DNA of 64,000 bases from Gossypium raimondii. Taxonomy: Eukaryota > Streptophyta > Magnoliopsida > Malvales > Malvaceae. Where the stretch lies: NCBI RefSeq assembly GCF_025698545.1, contig NC_068567.1, forward strand, positions 5,766,001-5,830,000, in the 5' to 3' direction. Both the position numbers and the translations under genes were made by a program. Below the pieces are notes generated by a model. It saw only the letters and a list, made by a program, of their open reading frames with translations, was not told the origin of the DNA and searched no databases. How positions within the stretch are numbered: position 1 is the first letter of the stretch; every line of letters begins with the position of its first letter. This document shows positions 1 through 11,800 of this stretch, in pieces.

Positions 1-1099
1 TCATTGTCCACTTGAAAAAAAAAACACACTACACCTTCATAATCACATACTTGTCTAGAAGAAATTCCTACTTTGCACTGTAACATGATCATGTCGGCAT
101 TCTCTTAAGGGTGACTGTGTCTCAATCCAGTAACTGCTTGAACGAGGACCGGAAGACCGTTAGTTATTTATAGTTGAATCCCCTTAACCCATATCGTTAC
201 AAGTGTACGGAAGATATAACACTTAATCTACAGAACCTCTAGAAAGAAACTTAATCTCTGGACCATAGATTCCTAGGAAGCTCAAAACTAAATAGGATGT
301 AGAACTATATATGACTTGGCATCTAGGCTTCTAGAAACTCTAGGTAAGTTGTCTTCCAAAACCTTCTAGAACACTTCAGTTAGTGGGTCAGTCCTAATGT
401 CAAGAAACCTGTAACCCATATCCATGTACTGAACCTGTTGTGTGAGCCTCATGCTCGGGCAGACACATGTGAGTTGAACCCTGACATTTACATGAACCAG
501 CTAAGCTAAGTAGTTTTACTTGCAACAAGAAGTTAAATTATACAGCCATGCAATGTTTATACATAAACAGAAGTGCAAGGATGTATTTTTTTCAATGTTC
601 TTTTCCTTGGTTAGTTATAATTGTCTCATAGTCTATGGATGCCATTGCCAACTCTCTTGCTGAAAATAGATTGTAATGTTCTTAACTATGGTAATTGACT
701 AACGGTTACTCAAGATTCGGGGATCAGTGTCAGAAAAAATCGAACATACTTGTGTCAAACACATGCTGAATCTAAGTACGAACAAAAGAAACCAAACAAA
801 GTAGTATAAGTAGTCTCTCAGATAAAGATCATAGCCAAAAATATGAAGAAAGCGGAAATCAACCTTCATGATTCATTCCAAAATTTAGCCTATCAATAAA
901 TAAAACTAACCTACAAGACAGGTAGTAAGAAAATTTCTAACAGAAATAATTTCAGACAAGGGATCAAAACTCGGAAGGATCAGTTCGTTATCAATGCCAG
1001 TGAACATATTTAGTTGTGCGTCAAACTTCTTGCCAGGTACATCTATTATTCAAAACAAATCAAACAGCATCAAGAATCTGTCCCTACAGGTGGCCTCCA
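1..1099. other. No gene recognised; downstream flank of the small membrane protein gene
   Basis: I see no splice-consistent coding frame or recognisable domain on either strand here. The right part (about 800-1099) probably holds the 3' untranslated region of the small minus-strand gene that ends at 1100. A TATAAATA word on the minus strand near 167-174 could be a promoter for something to the left, but nothing else supports that. Confidence 0.5.
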
Positions 1100-2168
1100 T
1101 TAGGAACTTTTTCTTTCTTGTGCATCATGATTTCTCCAAGGATTAAGAGCTTCTCTCATTGCCTGAGCTTCAGGGGAATTCTCCCAAGCTCGCTTCTCCG
1201 ACTCTAGAACAGTCACTTTGTCATCTACAACATAAGAAAAGTAAAGGTTCAATCAAGAGTAATACACAAAACACATCAACATGGCATTACAAACATACCA
1301 AGTGGTTTGTACAACCATTTGCTGGCCATAGTCGAGCCCTTATGTTTCCTCGACCTAGTTAGATACCTTATCCAGCTTCCTCTATGTTGATTAGTAAGGA
1401 TTGAAGATAACAGTTCAAACCAGATCTATTTCAACCTATCATTAAGCATCCATCGAGACTAACATTCACTAATGCTTGTTGTCACTAATCATACAATCAT
1501 AGGCTAATAGCAGTAAGACACTGCTTTATCTTATTAAGACTATGAAATTAGCCCTGCTCTTAACATAAATTTAAGAAATTAGCACTTGGAAATAAGAATA
1601 TTAGATCCATATTTACGATTTCACAGATGAAACCGGCTTTCGATATCCATTTATATGACCTAGAATTTAAAATTAACCATACACTACAAAGAGAAAACTT
1701 TGAAAATGATCAAAAGAAAATCACCAATGGAGTCTAAAAGTTTATTTGATTGGCATTAAGATTTGAGACAATCAAAGTAACTCCAAGAAAAATCCACCAA
1801 TTAACAATGATAACATGAAACTAATATCGGGTGTTGCTCCTACTCATTATTTTTACAAAAATTCCGACATTATATAGGATATAATCCTCCGAATATATTA
1901 AAATAAGCTGGATACATGTATCAGACATTCAACCGGAATTTTATGAATCTCAAAGACAAGTTCAAAAGCAACCGAAGAAAGGAAAAAACAATAACTACCC
2001 TTTCTAGGGTTTTGAAGAACAAAATCATAAAATGCATAAATGAAATGGGGGGAAATGGAGAGTTCTCACACAGAAGCCAGTCTTGATCATGAATAACTCC
2101 ATGGAACCTCCAATTATAGCTGACCCAATTGCAATCTTCAAATACCAATCAAGAAACTTCATTGCCAT
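1100..2168 (-). CDS. Small single-span membrane protein, 73 aa, possibly mitochondrial
   Basis: Two exons, 2072-2168 and 1100-1224, join at a GT-AG intron (donor GTGTGAG, acceptor TTGTAG) with a Tyr codon split across the junction. The protein begins MAMKFLDWYLKI; the second Met is an equally good start. One hydrophobic segment covers about residues 11-27 and ends in GGSMELFMIK. A charged helical tail follows, with VLESEKRAWENSPEAQAMRE and LNPWRNHDAQERKSS at the end. The size, single span and charged tail fit small accessory proteins of mitochondrial respiratory complexes. The GG(S/T)ME..MIK stretch resembles, from memory, animal SMIM4/UQCC5, a complex III assembly factor; I also half-remember a similar plant protein associated with complex I. 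Both assignments are tentative. The gene structure is secure because both exons are in phase and end exactly at a stop. Confidence 0.75.
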
Positions 2169-2344
2169 TTTTTCTTTTAGCTGCAAATAGTTTCTTCTCT
2201 GCTTAGTTAGATGTTCAAAATAACAAAAGACTTAATTTCTGATCCAGCTAAATTGTACTAAGTATAGAAATATAAAACTACGAACACTGATATCTAATAC
2301 TTCACTAAAACTTCAAATCATTAAAAAAGAAGTTTAAAAGGAAA

Positions 2345-2518
2345 ATTGAAGTGACCTTGTGTGGCTTTGAGAAAGAGGATTGAACAGGAGTAATCTCGGA
2401 AACCAGAAACTGCAAATTGAGGCTGCGCCGCCGCCGCCGACGACGATTGATCCCTCGTCGGCGATGCTAATGAATTGACGAGCTGGGCCTCTAAATCAGC
2501 GATGTTGGGACTAAGCTG
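2345..2518 (-). other. GC-rich leader exon of the small membrane protein gene, with a coding-like frame
   Basis: This is a sharp GC-rich island with a (GCC)n run near 2426-2440, directly upstream of the first coding exon. It is probably the 5' untranslated exon. On the minus strand one frame stays open throughout and reads NIADLEAQLVNSLASPTRDQ and then SSSAAAAQPQF, which looks like real protein, but it has no ATG. A TTTACAG acceptor-like site precedes it at 2516-2522. Confidence 0.4.
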
Positions 2519-3554
2519 TAAACAGAAAGAGAAACGAAAAATTAAAATGTTTTCAATTTTTACATATTAAAAAAATTGTAAAATTTTTTTTTTCTTTTTC
2601 TGGAAAAAATAGCATATTTAATATATTCTTTAGAATTAAATTTTTTAAAATTTATTTTTACTTATTTTCTAAAATTGTAGAATGTAAGATATAAAAATAT
2701 TTAATTTATCATATTAATTGAAGCCATTAAATCAACCCATAATTCCTCGATTATCCTTAAAAATTTTATTAAAAATACATTATATGAATTCATATTGACA
2801 TTTTTTTATAAATATTGTTAAATAATTCTATGATTATGGATACAATTCTTGACCCTCGAATATCATTGTTGTAAGCATTGCAAGGGATTATTATACTCAA
2901 GAATCCTTGCACTAAATAAGATTAATTTGTTAAATCAATAAATATAGGATTAAGTAGTGTAAGGTTGGTTTATTGAGTCGATATATATATATTATTAAAT
3001 TATAAAAACCATTATTAAAATTGAAAAAAAACAAAAACAAAACGACAATTCATATCTTTTCATTGTAAGCATTCTATCCTATTGAGTCATAATTATGTTT
3101 AAAATATTATTTTTTGCATTATGTTTAAAATATTTTATATTTAGAATATTTGATGTATTCTTTTATATTACGTCATGTTTTACACTATTACTTATTTTAA
3201 ATATATATATATATATATGCAACTTGAAGAAAAATATTGTAAATGTTGAAACTCAAACACTATCTCCCTGGAAGGTGGTGGCTTGAACCGATTTGCTTGA
3301 CCCCAAGTACATGGATCAGCAAATAAACACCAAAATATAACATGATGTCAAATTTATGAACAAAATTGAAGAGAAAAGAAAATGAAACATACATCTTAAG
3401 CATTTACACAGCTAAACTACTTCTAAGACATGTACAGATCACCGTGTGTTCTAAATTTGACGCCTACAAAAACGATGTGCCGAAGAAATCGGAAAACACA
3501 CGACGAAAATTCAGAGGAAGCTAGAAACAAAAGTAAGAAACCAGAAAGCTTCAT
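2519..3554. other. AT-rich intergenic spacer
   Basis: No gene seen. It contains an (AT)n microsatellite at 3201-3218 and, near 3260-3554, the likely 3' untranslated region of the BRCT gene. Confidence 0.5.
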
Positions 3555-6500
3555 TTAAGCTTTTGTCACAGGGTGGAACTTATTGTCTTTCTTCATCCAT
3601 ACGGTCGATCGGGTTCGTCTAACATGATCTTCGAAGAGACGATGCCTGCCGATAAATGCATATATGTTACGAAAGAAAAAAGCTCATCATCTCTTATAGC
3701 CGATATGGAACAATGAAGAAAACCCACTAGGAAGAAATCATCAGATAAAATCGCTAGCACAATTATCTTGACAACCTTTTGGGTCCAGATCAAGAATTTC
3801 TGTATCTGACTATGTTACATGGTACACATGTATGTCATGTTTTGGAGGGTTTAGATCCTAATAACTATGTCCGGATATGTATCAAACACGAGTACTTTAA
3901 AAAAAAAAAGAGTCAGAGCAAAATAATAATTAAAAGCCATGCTCCATTGTAACAAAAGCATAATGAAAGAATCAAAGAGAACAATATTTCATGATGATAT
4001 AATACGAACCTTTGGTAATCCAGCTTCTGAGTAACTATTCCATTCAGTAGCAGCTCTGAACTGTAAACGGCTGCCCCTGAAAGCATAATAGTGAGAAATT
4101 TGAATAAAAACTGAGTTTTACAAGAAAAAAGAAGACGGAGCTAATTTAAGAAACCTTATAACCTTTTTCAAGGAAAGGAACACAAATTTCGTAATCTTCT
4201 TCACATGATAGAACCAACAAATCATCTGGGATTTTGTCATCCTTCATAGAGGATTTGCCAGTTCTCTCAATTGCCTGGAATTGTTGATTAAACATAGAAG
4301 AGGAAATAAATTCTCATGATAAAACATCCATGGATATGTATTTCTGAGGGAACTGCCCAAATACCTGACCATGAACTGCAGTCACCAATCGTGAGATTGT
4401 TTCTTTACCTGGCTTTGTTTTTGGGGTGATTAAAACTCTTCGGCCCTGCATAGCTTCCACTATTGTGTGAAAATCGAGATGGAACAAAAGACCAATGCAA
4501 TAGGTAAACCTAGAAAACCTCACCTGTAATAAGGGCCGCTTGCGTGCACGTGCTAAAGAAACCGGCATGCAAAAGCCAAGCTCTTTCTCTTTTTTGATAT
4601 CCCTCAATATATAAGCTTCTTCATCGATGTGAATATTAACTTGTCCGATGCTTTCAAGCCATAAATGTGAGACAACTGATTTGCCAGAAGCAATCGCTTC
4701 TAACATATTCCTAGTGCGGACAAATTTATCGGTTATAAAGTGCGTCGCATCTAAAATAGTTGATGCCTCATGAATACCTAGGCGGGCCAAGATCTGATGA
4801 CAAAATCGAGAAATAAGATATAGTTAAACGAGCATTTATAGCTTTACAGGTCTAACGAAATAACAAAAAAGCTAGTACCTTTTTCTGCTGTTTAAGTATA
4901 TCCTCATCTAGGTGGTTGCTGAACAAGACTCGAACATCGGCCAAATTCCTTCTTTTCCTCATATCTTTCAAAGGGGAAATTGGTTCAGCCTCATTCGGGC
5001 ATAAACTTCTGAGTTCTTTAATAAGTGAAGCTTTTAACAGGTTCTTCTTGCATGACATTTTATAATATTCTTCACCCATACAAACAGGCGATGCAGCATT
5101 GATGGGTGTCAGATGGTTAGTTGGAGTAGTGCATAGAGAACCAGGTGATCTCGATTTCTCTTTTGGTGATTTATCAGAATCAACATTCACGGTTAAATTT
5201 TCTGCATTTGACAAAGAAATTGCATCAGGATTTCCACCAGCATGTGTGATTGCCTTTGCTGCCTTGGGCCCAATTTTTCTTTTTGATATCATTCTCCCAT
5301 TCTTGTCAGAAAAATTGCAATTAAGTTCATCCGCATCTGAACCCTGTTTATCCAAACTTTGACGAGACAATTTCCCTTCTGAATTCTGGTCTGAAAAATA
5401 CGGAAGTGGGCAAGTATTCACAGATGATCGTGCAGTCCTCCTAGTGGATGATGGAATGCATGTGCTTCTATTGTTCCCTCTCGACCTTTTCTGCATAGCA
5501 GTTGGTTTTCCATTGTCATCAGGCTGAGCAGGTTTTCGGGACTGTGCTTCCATTTTATCAGACTCACCAAGGCCAACAGGCATTTTCCGAGAGGATCTTC
5601 TTTCTCTGGGATAACTTGGTACATGATTGCCAATACTCTTAGAAATCAGTTCCAAATGAACATCGATACTTAATTTGACATTTCCATTTCCATTTCCATG
5701 TTCTCCAGATTGATCAGAATGCAATATAGAAAGCTGCCCATTAGCATTTGACATTCCAGATAACTTAACATCCGTACTCCCAATTCTACTTTCTTGAAGG
5801 AAATCAACCTCTTTAATCCGTTTTCTACCTTTTTTAGAATCACTGACTGGAGTTGTGACCGAGGATTCCTTCCTGACATTCTTGGAATGTTTCTCCAGCA
5901 AAACTGAAGAATCTTCATTCAACTTACTTCTCTTGGATTGTCTTGTAAATCGAGTAGCATCAGAACAAGAAACACCCTTTCTGGATGTAGAAGAAATTCT
6001 CTTTCCCGCTTTTCCTCTAAATGAAGCTTTAGAGGAGCCCTTAGATATGCTTTGGACACCTTGATTAGCTTTTGGTTCAGTAGCCGCCTCCCCATTGAAT
6101 AAGGCTTCTATAGCTTCAGCAGCAATCTGGGTGTCAAAACCTACATCATTTAGTTCTTCAGCAGCACCTGTCTTAGCCCCAGTAGGTTCCAATTGTCCTC
6201 TCGAGGAATCTGAGTTAAACTGTTCATCAAACTCATTGGAAAGATTTTTTCTAAAATTCATTTGACCTTCTTGTAAGGTCATGTCATTATCTTTCAACTT
6301 GCACAACAATAATTTTGACTCAGAATGAACCATCCTTTTATCACCGGACTTTGGTTGGTCTACATTACAAGATTCATTTAGTTTCTTTCCTTTAGGCTTC
6401 CGTAGGTTGGTAGAAGATTTCCGTGCTTGGCTTCTATTACCATAGAATTCTTCCTTCATTCTCCGATAGATGTCACCCCCTCCTTCGTCCTCCCGAAAAT

Positions 6501-8372
6501 CATCCCATTCAAAATTCCCTGCTTCACCGGCAGTGCTTCTTTCGATAGTTCTCTTGGCCAAACTTTGCAGCCCTTTTGCACACGAAATAAGTTTCGAATT
6601 TCCCCCTGTACTCTTTCCAAAATCAACTTCGTTATCAAGTTCCATCAATTTGTCATTTACAAATCTTTCCACGAAATCAAGTGCATTAGCTTGTGATAAC
6701 TCCCCAGGTTCTTGAGAGTCTATATAACTTAAACCTGCTAATGGACCATCGCAATCAGGAGCCTCAAGCAAATCTTCTCTTGCATCCGCAACTTCACTGT
6801 TCCTAGAAAGTTCTTTATTTTCAGTAAAACAATCCTCAGCAAAAAGTTTTCTTGCAGTTGGACAACCAATCCTGAAATTGATCGAGTTCTGATCTTGTCG
6901 CTGACTAATGTTCTCCACAACTTTCAGATTTAAACCCTTACTATCGACTGTGCACTGGTTTGAAAACCGGCTATCTGTCTGGTTAGAACAAGATTCGTTG
7001 TTCATTTCCCGTAATGCCGCATTACGAGCTGCAAGACCAGAGGCCCGCAGGGACGCTGCACGAACTGAAGTAAACCTTTGGACAGATCCTACGGAAAACA
7101 AGCTACATTAATCGAGAAATTGAAAGACCACGTACCTAATACAATTGACCAATCATTTGTTCCTGCCATCCTATAATATTTAAAGATGAAACGATAATGC
7201 TTGCAAATGCGAATTAACTACAGAAAATAAATTGCTCTAAGAAGTGCTTTCAAAAGAGAATGTTAATTTATCAACATCTGGAACTCGTCATCACATTCAA
7301 TGAAAAAAAGAACTTATCACAGCAATTTTCCTAAGGGCATTGACTAATGATGGTAGTTTAATCTTGCAAACAAATTTTACGAAGACATATGCAGGACGAA
7401 CACAAAGGATAAGCAGAAGTGCTTCAAAGTTTATTGGACCGCTAATCAAATTGTCAAAGTAATCACCTAAGACAACAACGAGGAGTTGATTTAAATAGAG
7501 CCACAAAGTATCGAGAAAGTCATGCATTCCCAACCATGAACAGGCCATAGAAAACATACCAGGTTTCCCTTCCGACACAGCTTTGACATCTGGTGTTGCT
7601 GTAGGAACATGGATTCCTGAAGAAACACAAGCACAACACCATAACTTCAGTTCAGACAACAAGATCAACTTCCTGGCATACATAACATACAGAAATTCAT
7701 AGCCAATACAACAATATTAGCCAAAACTCGGAGAATAACAAACCCGAACTCCTGCATTCATCGGTTGATGCTCTACATTGCTCTAAAGATTCCTTCTCCT
7801 CATGGCCAATTGATCGACCACAATCTCCAATTACAACCTCATCATCTGAGACCTCATCACCATCATCGAAAACCTCAGTTCCATCGGTTCCTTCACCTTC
7901 ACTATCAAGAACAACACTGACATCAAATGCATCCAACAATTGGGTCTCTATATTTTCACAGCAATCTAAATCATCCAACACTTGTGTTTCGCCACCAAAG
8001 TCCAACACTTGAGTTTCCTCACCAAGGTTTAGAATTTGGATCTCTAAACCATCCTCGACTGCTACATTATTATCATCTAAAGGAACCGTATCTTGTGGAT
8101 AGTTTAATTCATCATCATCCTCATTATCATCTCTGTAACCTTTTTTTTTTCCAAACCAATAATTCACATTAATTTCGCATGGTTTAAAGCGTAAATAACT
8201 AATACTAGAATATTAAGTGAAAAGTCAAAGATTAAGATAACATACCACAAAATGGAGAGACGGGAAACTGTGAGTCAAATTCAAAAGGCTGAGTCTCGCC
8301 ATCTGCAAAATCGGTGCTTGGGTTAATATCAGAGGGTTTGAATTCCCCTTTCGTGTCTCCAATACTGCCCAT
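3555..8372 (-). CDS. Tandem-BRCT DNA damage response protein (PTIP/MDC1-like), 1133 aa
   Basis: Nine exons on the minus strand: 8246-8372, 7744-8130, 7560-7616, 4879-7088, 4524-4793, 4365-4445, 4163-4274, 4010-4076, 3555-3645. All phases close and give 3402 nt including the stop. Exon 2 needs the acceptor ending CAGAG at 8131, not the nearby CAG. The N-terminus is acidic, with a TQPF motif at residues 27-30 and three ETQ(V/L)LD repeats at 81-86, 90-95 and 104-109. A long Ser/Lys-rich disordered middle fills exon 4. Two BRCT domains close the protein at about 908-995 and 1015-1110: the first contains TRNMLEAIASGKSVVSHLWL, and the second starts RRVLITP. Tandem BRCT pairs bind phosphoserine peptides, so a nuclear role in DNA repair signalling is likely. 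It resembles Arabidopsis At3g21480 as I remember it. The start is the first ATG of exon 1. Confidence 0.92.
3809..3926 (+). repeat. Intron-resident dispersed repeat, copy 1
   Basis: Lies in the last intron of the BRCT gene, antisense to it. It carries the family words GTCCGGATATGTATCAAACA, an A-run, then GAGTCAGAGCAA. The 5' part is short or diverged. Confidence 0.5.
7089..7559 (-). other. Intron 3 of the BRCT gene
   Basis: A 471-bp intron with GTATGT donor and CCGTAG acceptor. It holds no separate gene; open frames here are intron read-through. Confidence 0.7.
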
Positions 8373-8840
8373 TTTTCACTTCAATTCATCTGTCAATTTG
8401 TTAAAGAAAAGCCAAAACGACATCAAATCCCTAAAAAGCACACTTTTCACGTTAGGGAAAAAAGGGGGGAGACAATTCAACACCATATTTTAACATTAGC
8501 TTTTATTGTTGTGTTGAGTGTTGCAAAGTGAGCGACAGAATGAATATTCATTTTGCTTTTCCAGTTTATTTGTAAATAATAATTATAATAATAACACCCT
8601 GACTGAACAAAAAAATTATGTGATGAAAATATTTAAAAGAAAAAAATTAATTATTATTTTAGTTAAATTAGGAAAGGTATTGAGAATGTCGCTTGCCTCT
8701 TAGGCTCCCTCTTAGGCTCTTATTCATCTATTCTCTCAATTATTTTAATTAATATAATTCTTAACTTGTTAATATTATTAATATTTTAAATTTTTTTATA
8801 TTTATATAATTAGACTAAATGTCGGATTATCGAGACGTAT
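8373..8840. promoter_or_regulatory. Upstream region of the BRCT gene
   Basis: Leader and promoter of the minus-strand BRCT gene, running into AT-rich sequence that borders the decayed transposon complex. A doubled CCTCTTAGGCT/CCTCTTAGGCTC word sits at about 8696-8720. I could not assign a TATA box with confidence. Confidence 0.35.
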
Positions 8841-11800
8841 ATACACAATTTAAGTGCAAGGGCACCGCGCGTTATTGAAAAACACTTGGAAGAAGCGGGA
8901 TTCTTGCACGTATCTCGTATGCTCGGAGGAACCAAATTGGAGCCCGCACTTATTAGCACTTTGCTGAAAAAATGGAGACCCAAGTCACACATATTTCATA
9001 TTTCGTGCGGTGAATGTACAATTACACTCAATGATGTAGTATTACAACTCGATTGATGGGTCAGTCGTTACGAAGTAGTACGCATTAACGATTGGAGCGG
9101 AATTTGCTACTAACTATTAGGCAAGGTGTCGGTCAAGTTTAGTGGTAGTCGGATAAAAATTAAATGGTTAGAATATAATTTCTCACATCTCGACAACTCC
9201 TCTAATGCGATTGAAAGGCAACAATTCGCTCAAGCATTCGCACTGAGGTTAATCAGGGGTCATCTAATGCTAGATAAATCTCAAAATCTAGTACATTTAA
9301 GGTGGCTCCTACAACTAGTCGACTTAAAAGAAGTCGGGTGACTCATTTGGGATTAGTTGTCTTGACTATATTGTATCGAGAGATGTGTTGGGCAACAAAA
9401 GCACAAAATTAAAATCAGTAGTTATATACTCCTTATTCAGTCATGGGCATAATACCACTTACCATTTTTACGTCTCCGAGTAAATTTCCCTTATCAATTC
9501 TCACTCGTAATAAAGTAAGATTCAGTTAATAATATAATTATCATATTATTTTTTCATTATTATATTTTTTAAATAATATATTATTTGAGAAAATAGAATA
9601 ATGACGCGAGTTATGTGGGTATACCAAACGACCTCGGAGATATACAGCTGTTGTTAGATCAACGATCAAAAGCTAAGGTTAGTTTGAATTTTTCAATTAT
9701 ATAATATTTACGTAAGAATTTAAAATCTAATATTAAGTACGTAATAAAATTTATAATTTTGTAGTGTAGTTTGAATAGATGTCATACTCTAATCCGAAAA
9801 TTTGAGAATGCATCCCGACTAAATTTTTGGCGAATCACAATATTTGGCATTTCAAAATGTCATTGATAGTTTTTGCAATGGTTGAGATACACAAATATGA
9901 TCGAGTGATGTGCCATTTTGGGTTTGTACAAAGTATTTCGCCATCACCCCAAGAGCTCAATGAACTTCACAAGATCGACTTACAGTGGAGAACCGATGAA
10001 GAATAGTCTAAATTTCATGCCAAATATATCTACATCTGGGAACATAGGTTGATTTCATACTTATGAGCGAACCAATTGTCTGACCAAATTTGGCGACGTC
10101 TTCGGATTACATAATATAGTTTAGATTTCACAATAAGCCATATTTATAGCTGGAGGAGGAGAATGTTAGATCTGGTGCCCTAAGTATAGTATTTTCATCT
10201 AAGTACGCTTGTAATTTTTCCGAATAGATTCGTTAATAAAATTATTCATAAATTACATTAATACTTTGTATATTGTCCTTACATTATTTTTGCATGCAAA
10301 TCAAAATGGAAGCAAATGTTGCTTATTGGTTGTCTAATGTTTAACTGGTACTAAGCGGTATTACGTGGTTAGATCGTAATACAAAAAGACAGCTTGTATT
10401 AATAGATGAACCTAAACATGTCATTAGTCTAATCAGAAATGAGCAAGCCGATTGAAAGACTAATATGTCGTCTATCAAATCCAATTGGGGAGATATCTTG
10501 TTTTGATCATTGGAGTGAATAACTCCCAGAAGATAAAAACAGATGTGACTGATTGGACTGACAGTAAATCAGACTAGACCCAAGAAGAATAGATCATGAA
10601 TCCGTTTACAGATTTATTCACTTGTGACGTTCATAGTGTGGCATACCTAAATCTTAAGTGGATAGTAGATTATGTATGTGTGACTCATACACTTTTAAGT
10701 AAGTAAAAGCCTAAGCTCGAAAAGATAAAGAACCGAAAGTTGGTGCGTTAGGCGTACGATTTCTGCAGTAAATGACATGGGTAAATGATATCCTCTCATA
10801 GGCATCACATGGTTGATGAAAAGTAAACGTTCCCATGAGTCATTCGTCTTTGTGATGATCGACTTGATTACTATTTAAAAGTAATTGACTTTTCATTAAA
10901 GAAGATGTAATTGTTACCATGAGATAAAATAGGATCATATTGGGATAGCAGATATTATCCCAAAGAGATTAAGGATATCCTATGAGGGTAACACACTTAT
11001 GACAATGATATTGTACGAGCACTAAGTTCATGCATTCGTAATGGTATGTCGTTAAGGAGAGTTCAATCATGATACTATAGTGGAATGACTTCGTGACTAA
11101 ATGGGTTTATAATTAATAGGCGAAAAGTCGAAATTCATTTATAAATCATTTGAGACCTAATTGCATATGCCCAATCGATCCCTCCGCTAGCTCGTTGAAA
11201 TTAAAAACGAATTGTGTGCTTGAATCTAAATAAACAAGATGAATAGAAATAGAGAAATGGAAAACATTCAGAAATGATTATGGTTTTCTCCGAAATGAAA
11301 AATAGGATCATTTAGAAATGAATTTGGTTTTCTCAAAATGGAAATGAGAAATGATTCATTTGCAAATGTACATGGATTACTTATAGAATGAGTTTATGTT
11401 TTTGAGTTGTTTAGAACTCAAAAATGAAAATAAACTATTCGATCATAATAAACAAGTTGAGTTGTGAAATATTAAATATATATTATTAAAAATTTTACTA
11501 GGGGTGACATTGTCATAATTTTATCAGGGGTAAAATTGGGATTAGAAAATTATTTAATTGGAAAATTGATTTTTATTTTAGAAAATAGAAAAATATGTAT
11601 TGGGTTAGATTAAATTATAAAGTATTGAGTTAAAAGTCTAGAAAGCACATATAATTGGACTCAATACAATGAGAGGTCTGAATCCCCATTATAATACATA
11701 TAAGGGAAAGCACACCCTATTAGCCCCTCCCTCTCCTAGTTGGACTAGGAAGTTGTTTTTCTATTTGAAATAATCATCTACAGTTCAACAATGATTTTAC

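Noticed and set aside
5099-5362. Open frames on the plus strand inside the large BRCT exon
   Set aside because: They are antisense to a continuous 736-codon exon and show no domain.
7697-8167. An ATG-initiated frame in the BRCT gene beginning in intron 1
   Set aside because: Its first codons are intron sequence with a T-run and acceptor; the real start is the ATG at 8372.
8246-8372. A possible frameshift in the first exon of the BRCT gene
   Set aside because: Careful recounting showed the frame is continuous from the ATG and joins exon 2 in phase with the second acceptor.
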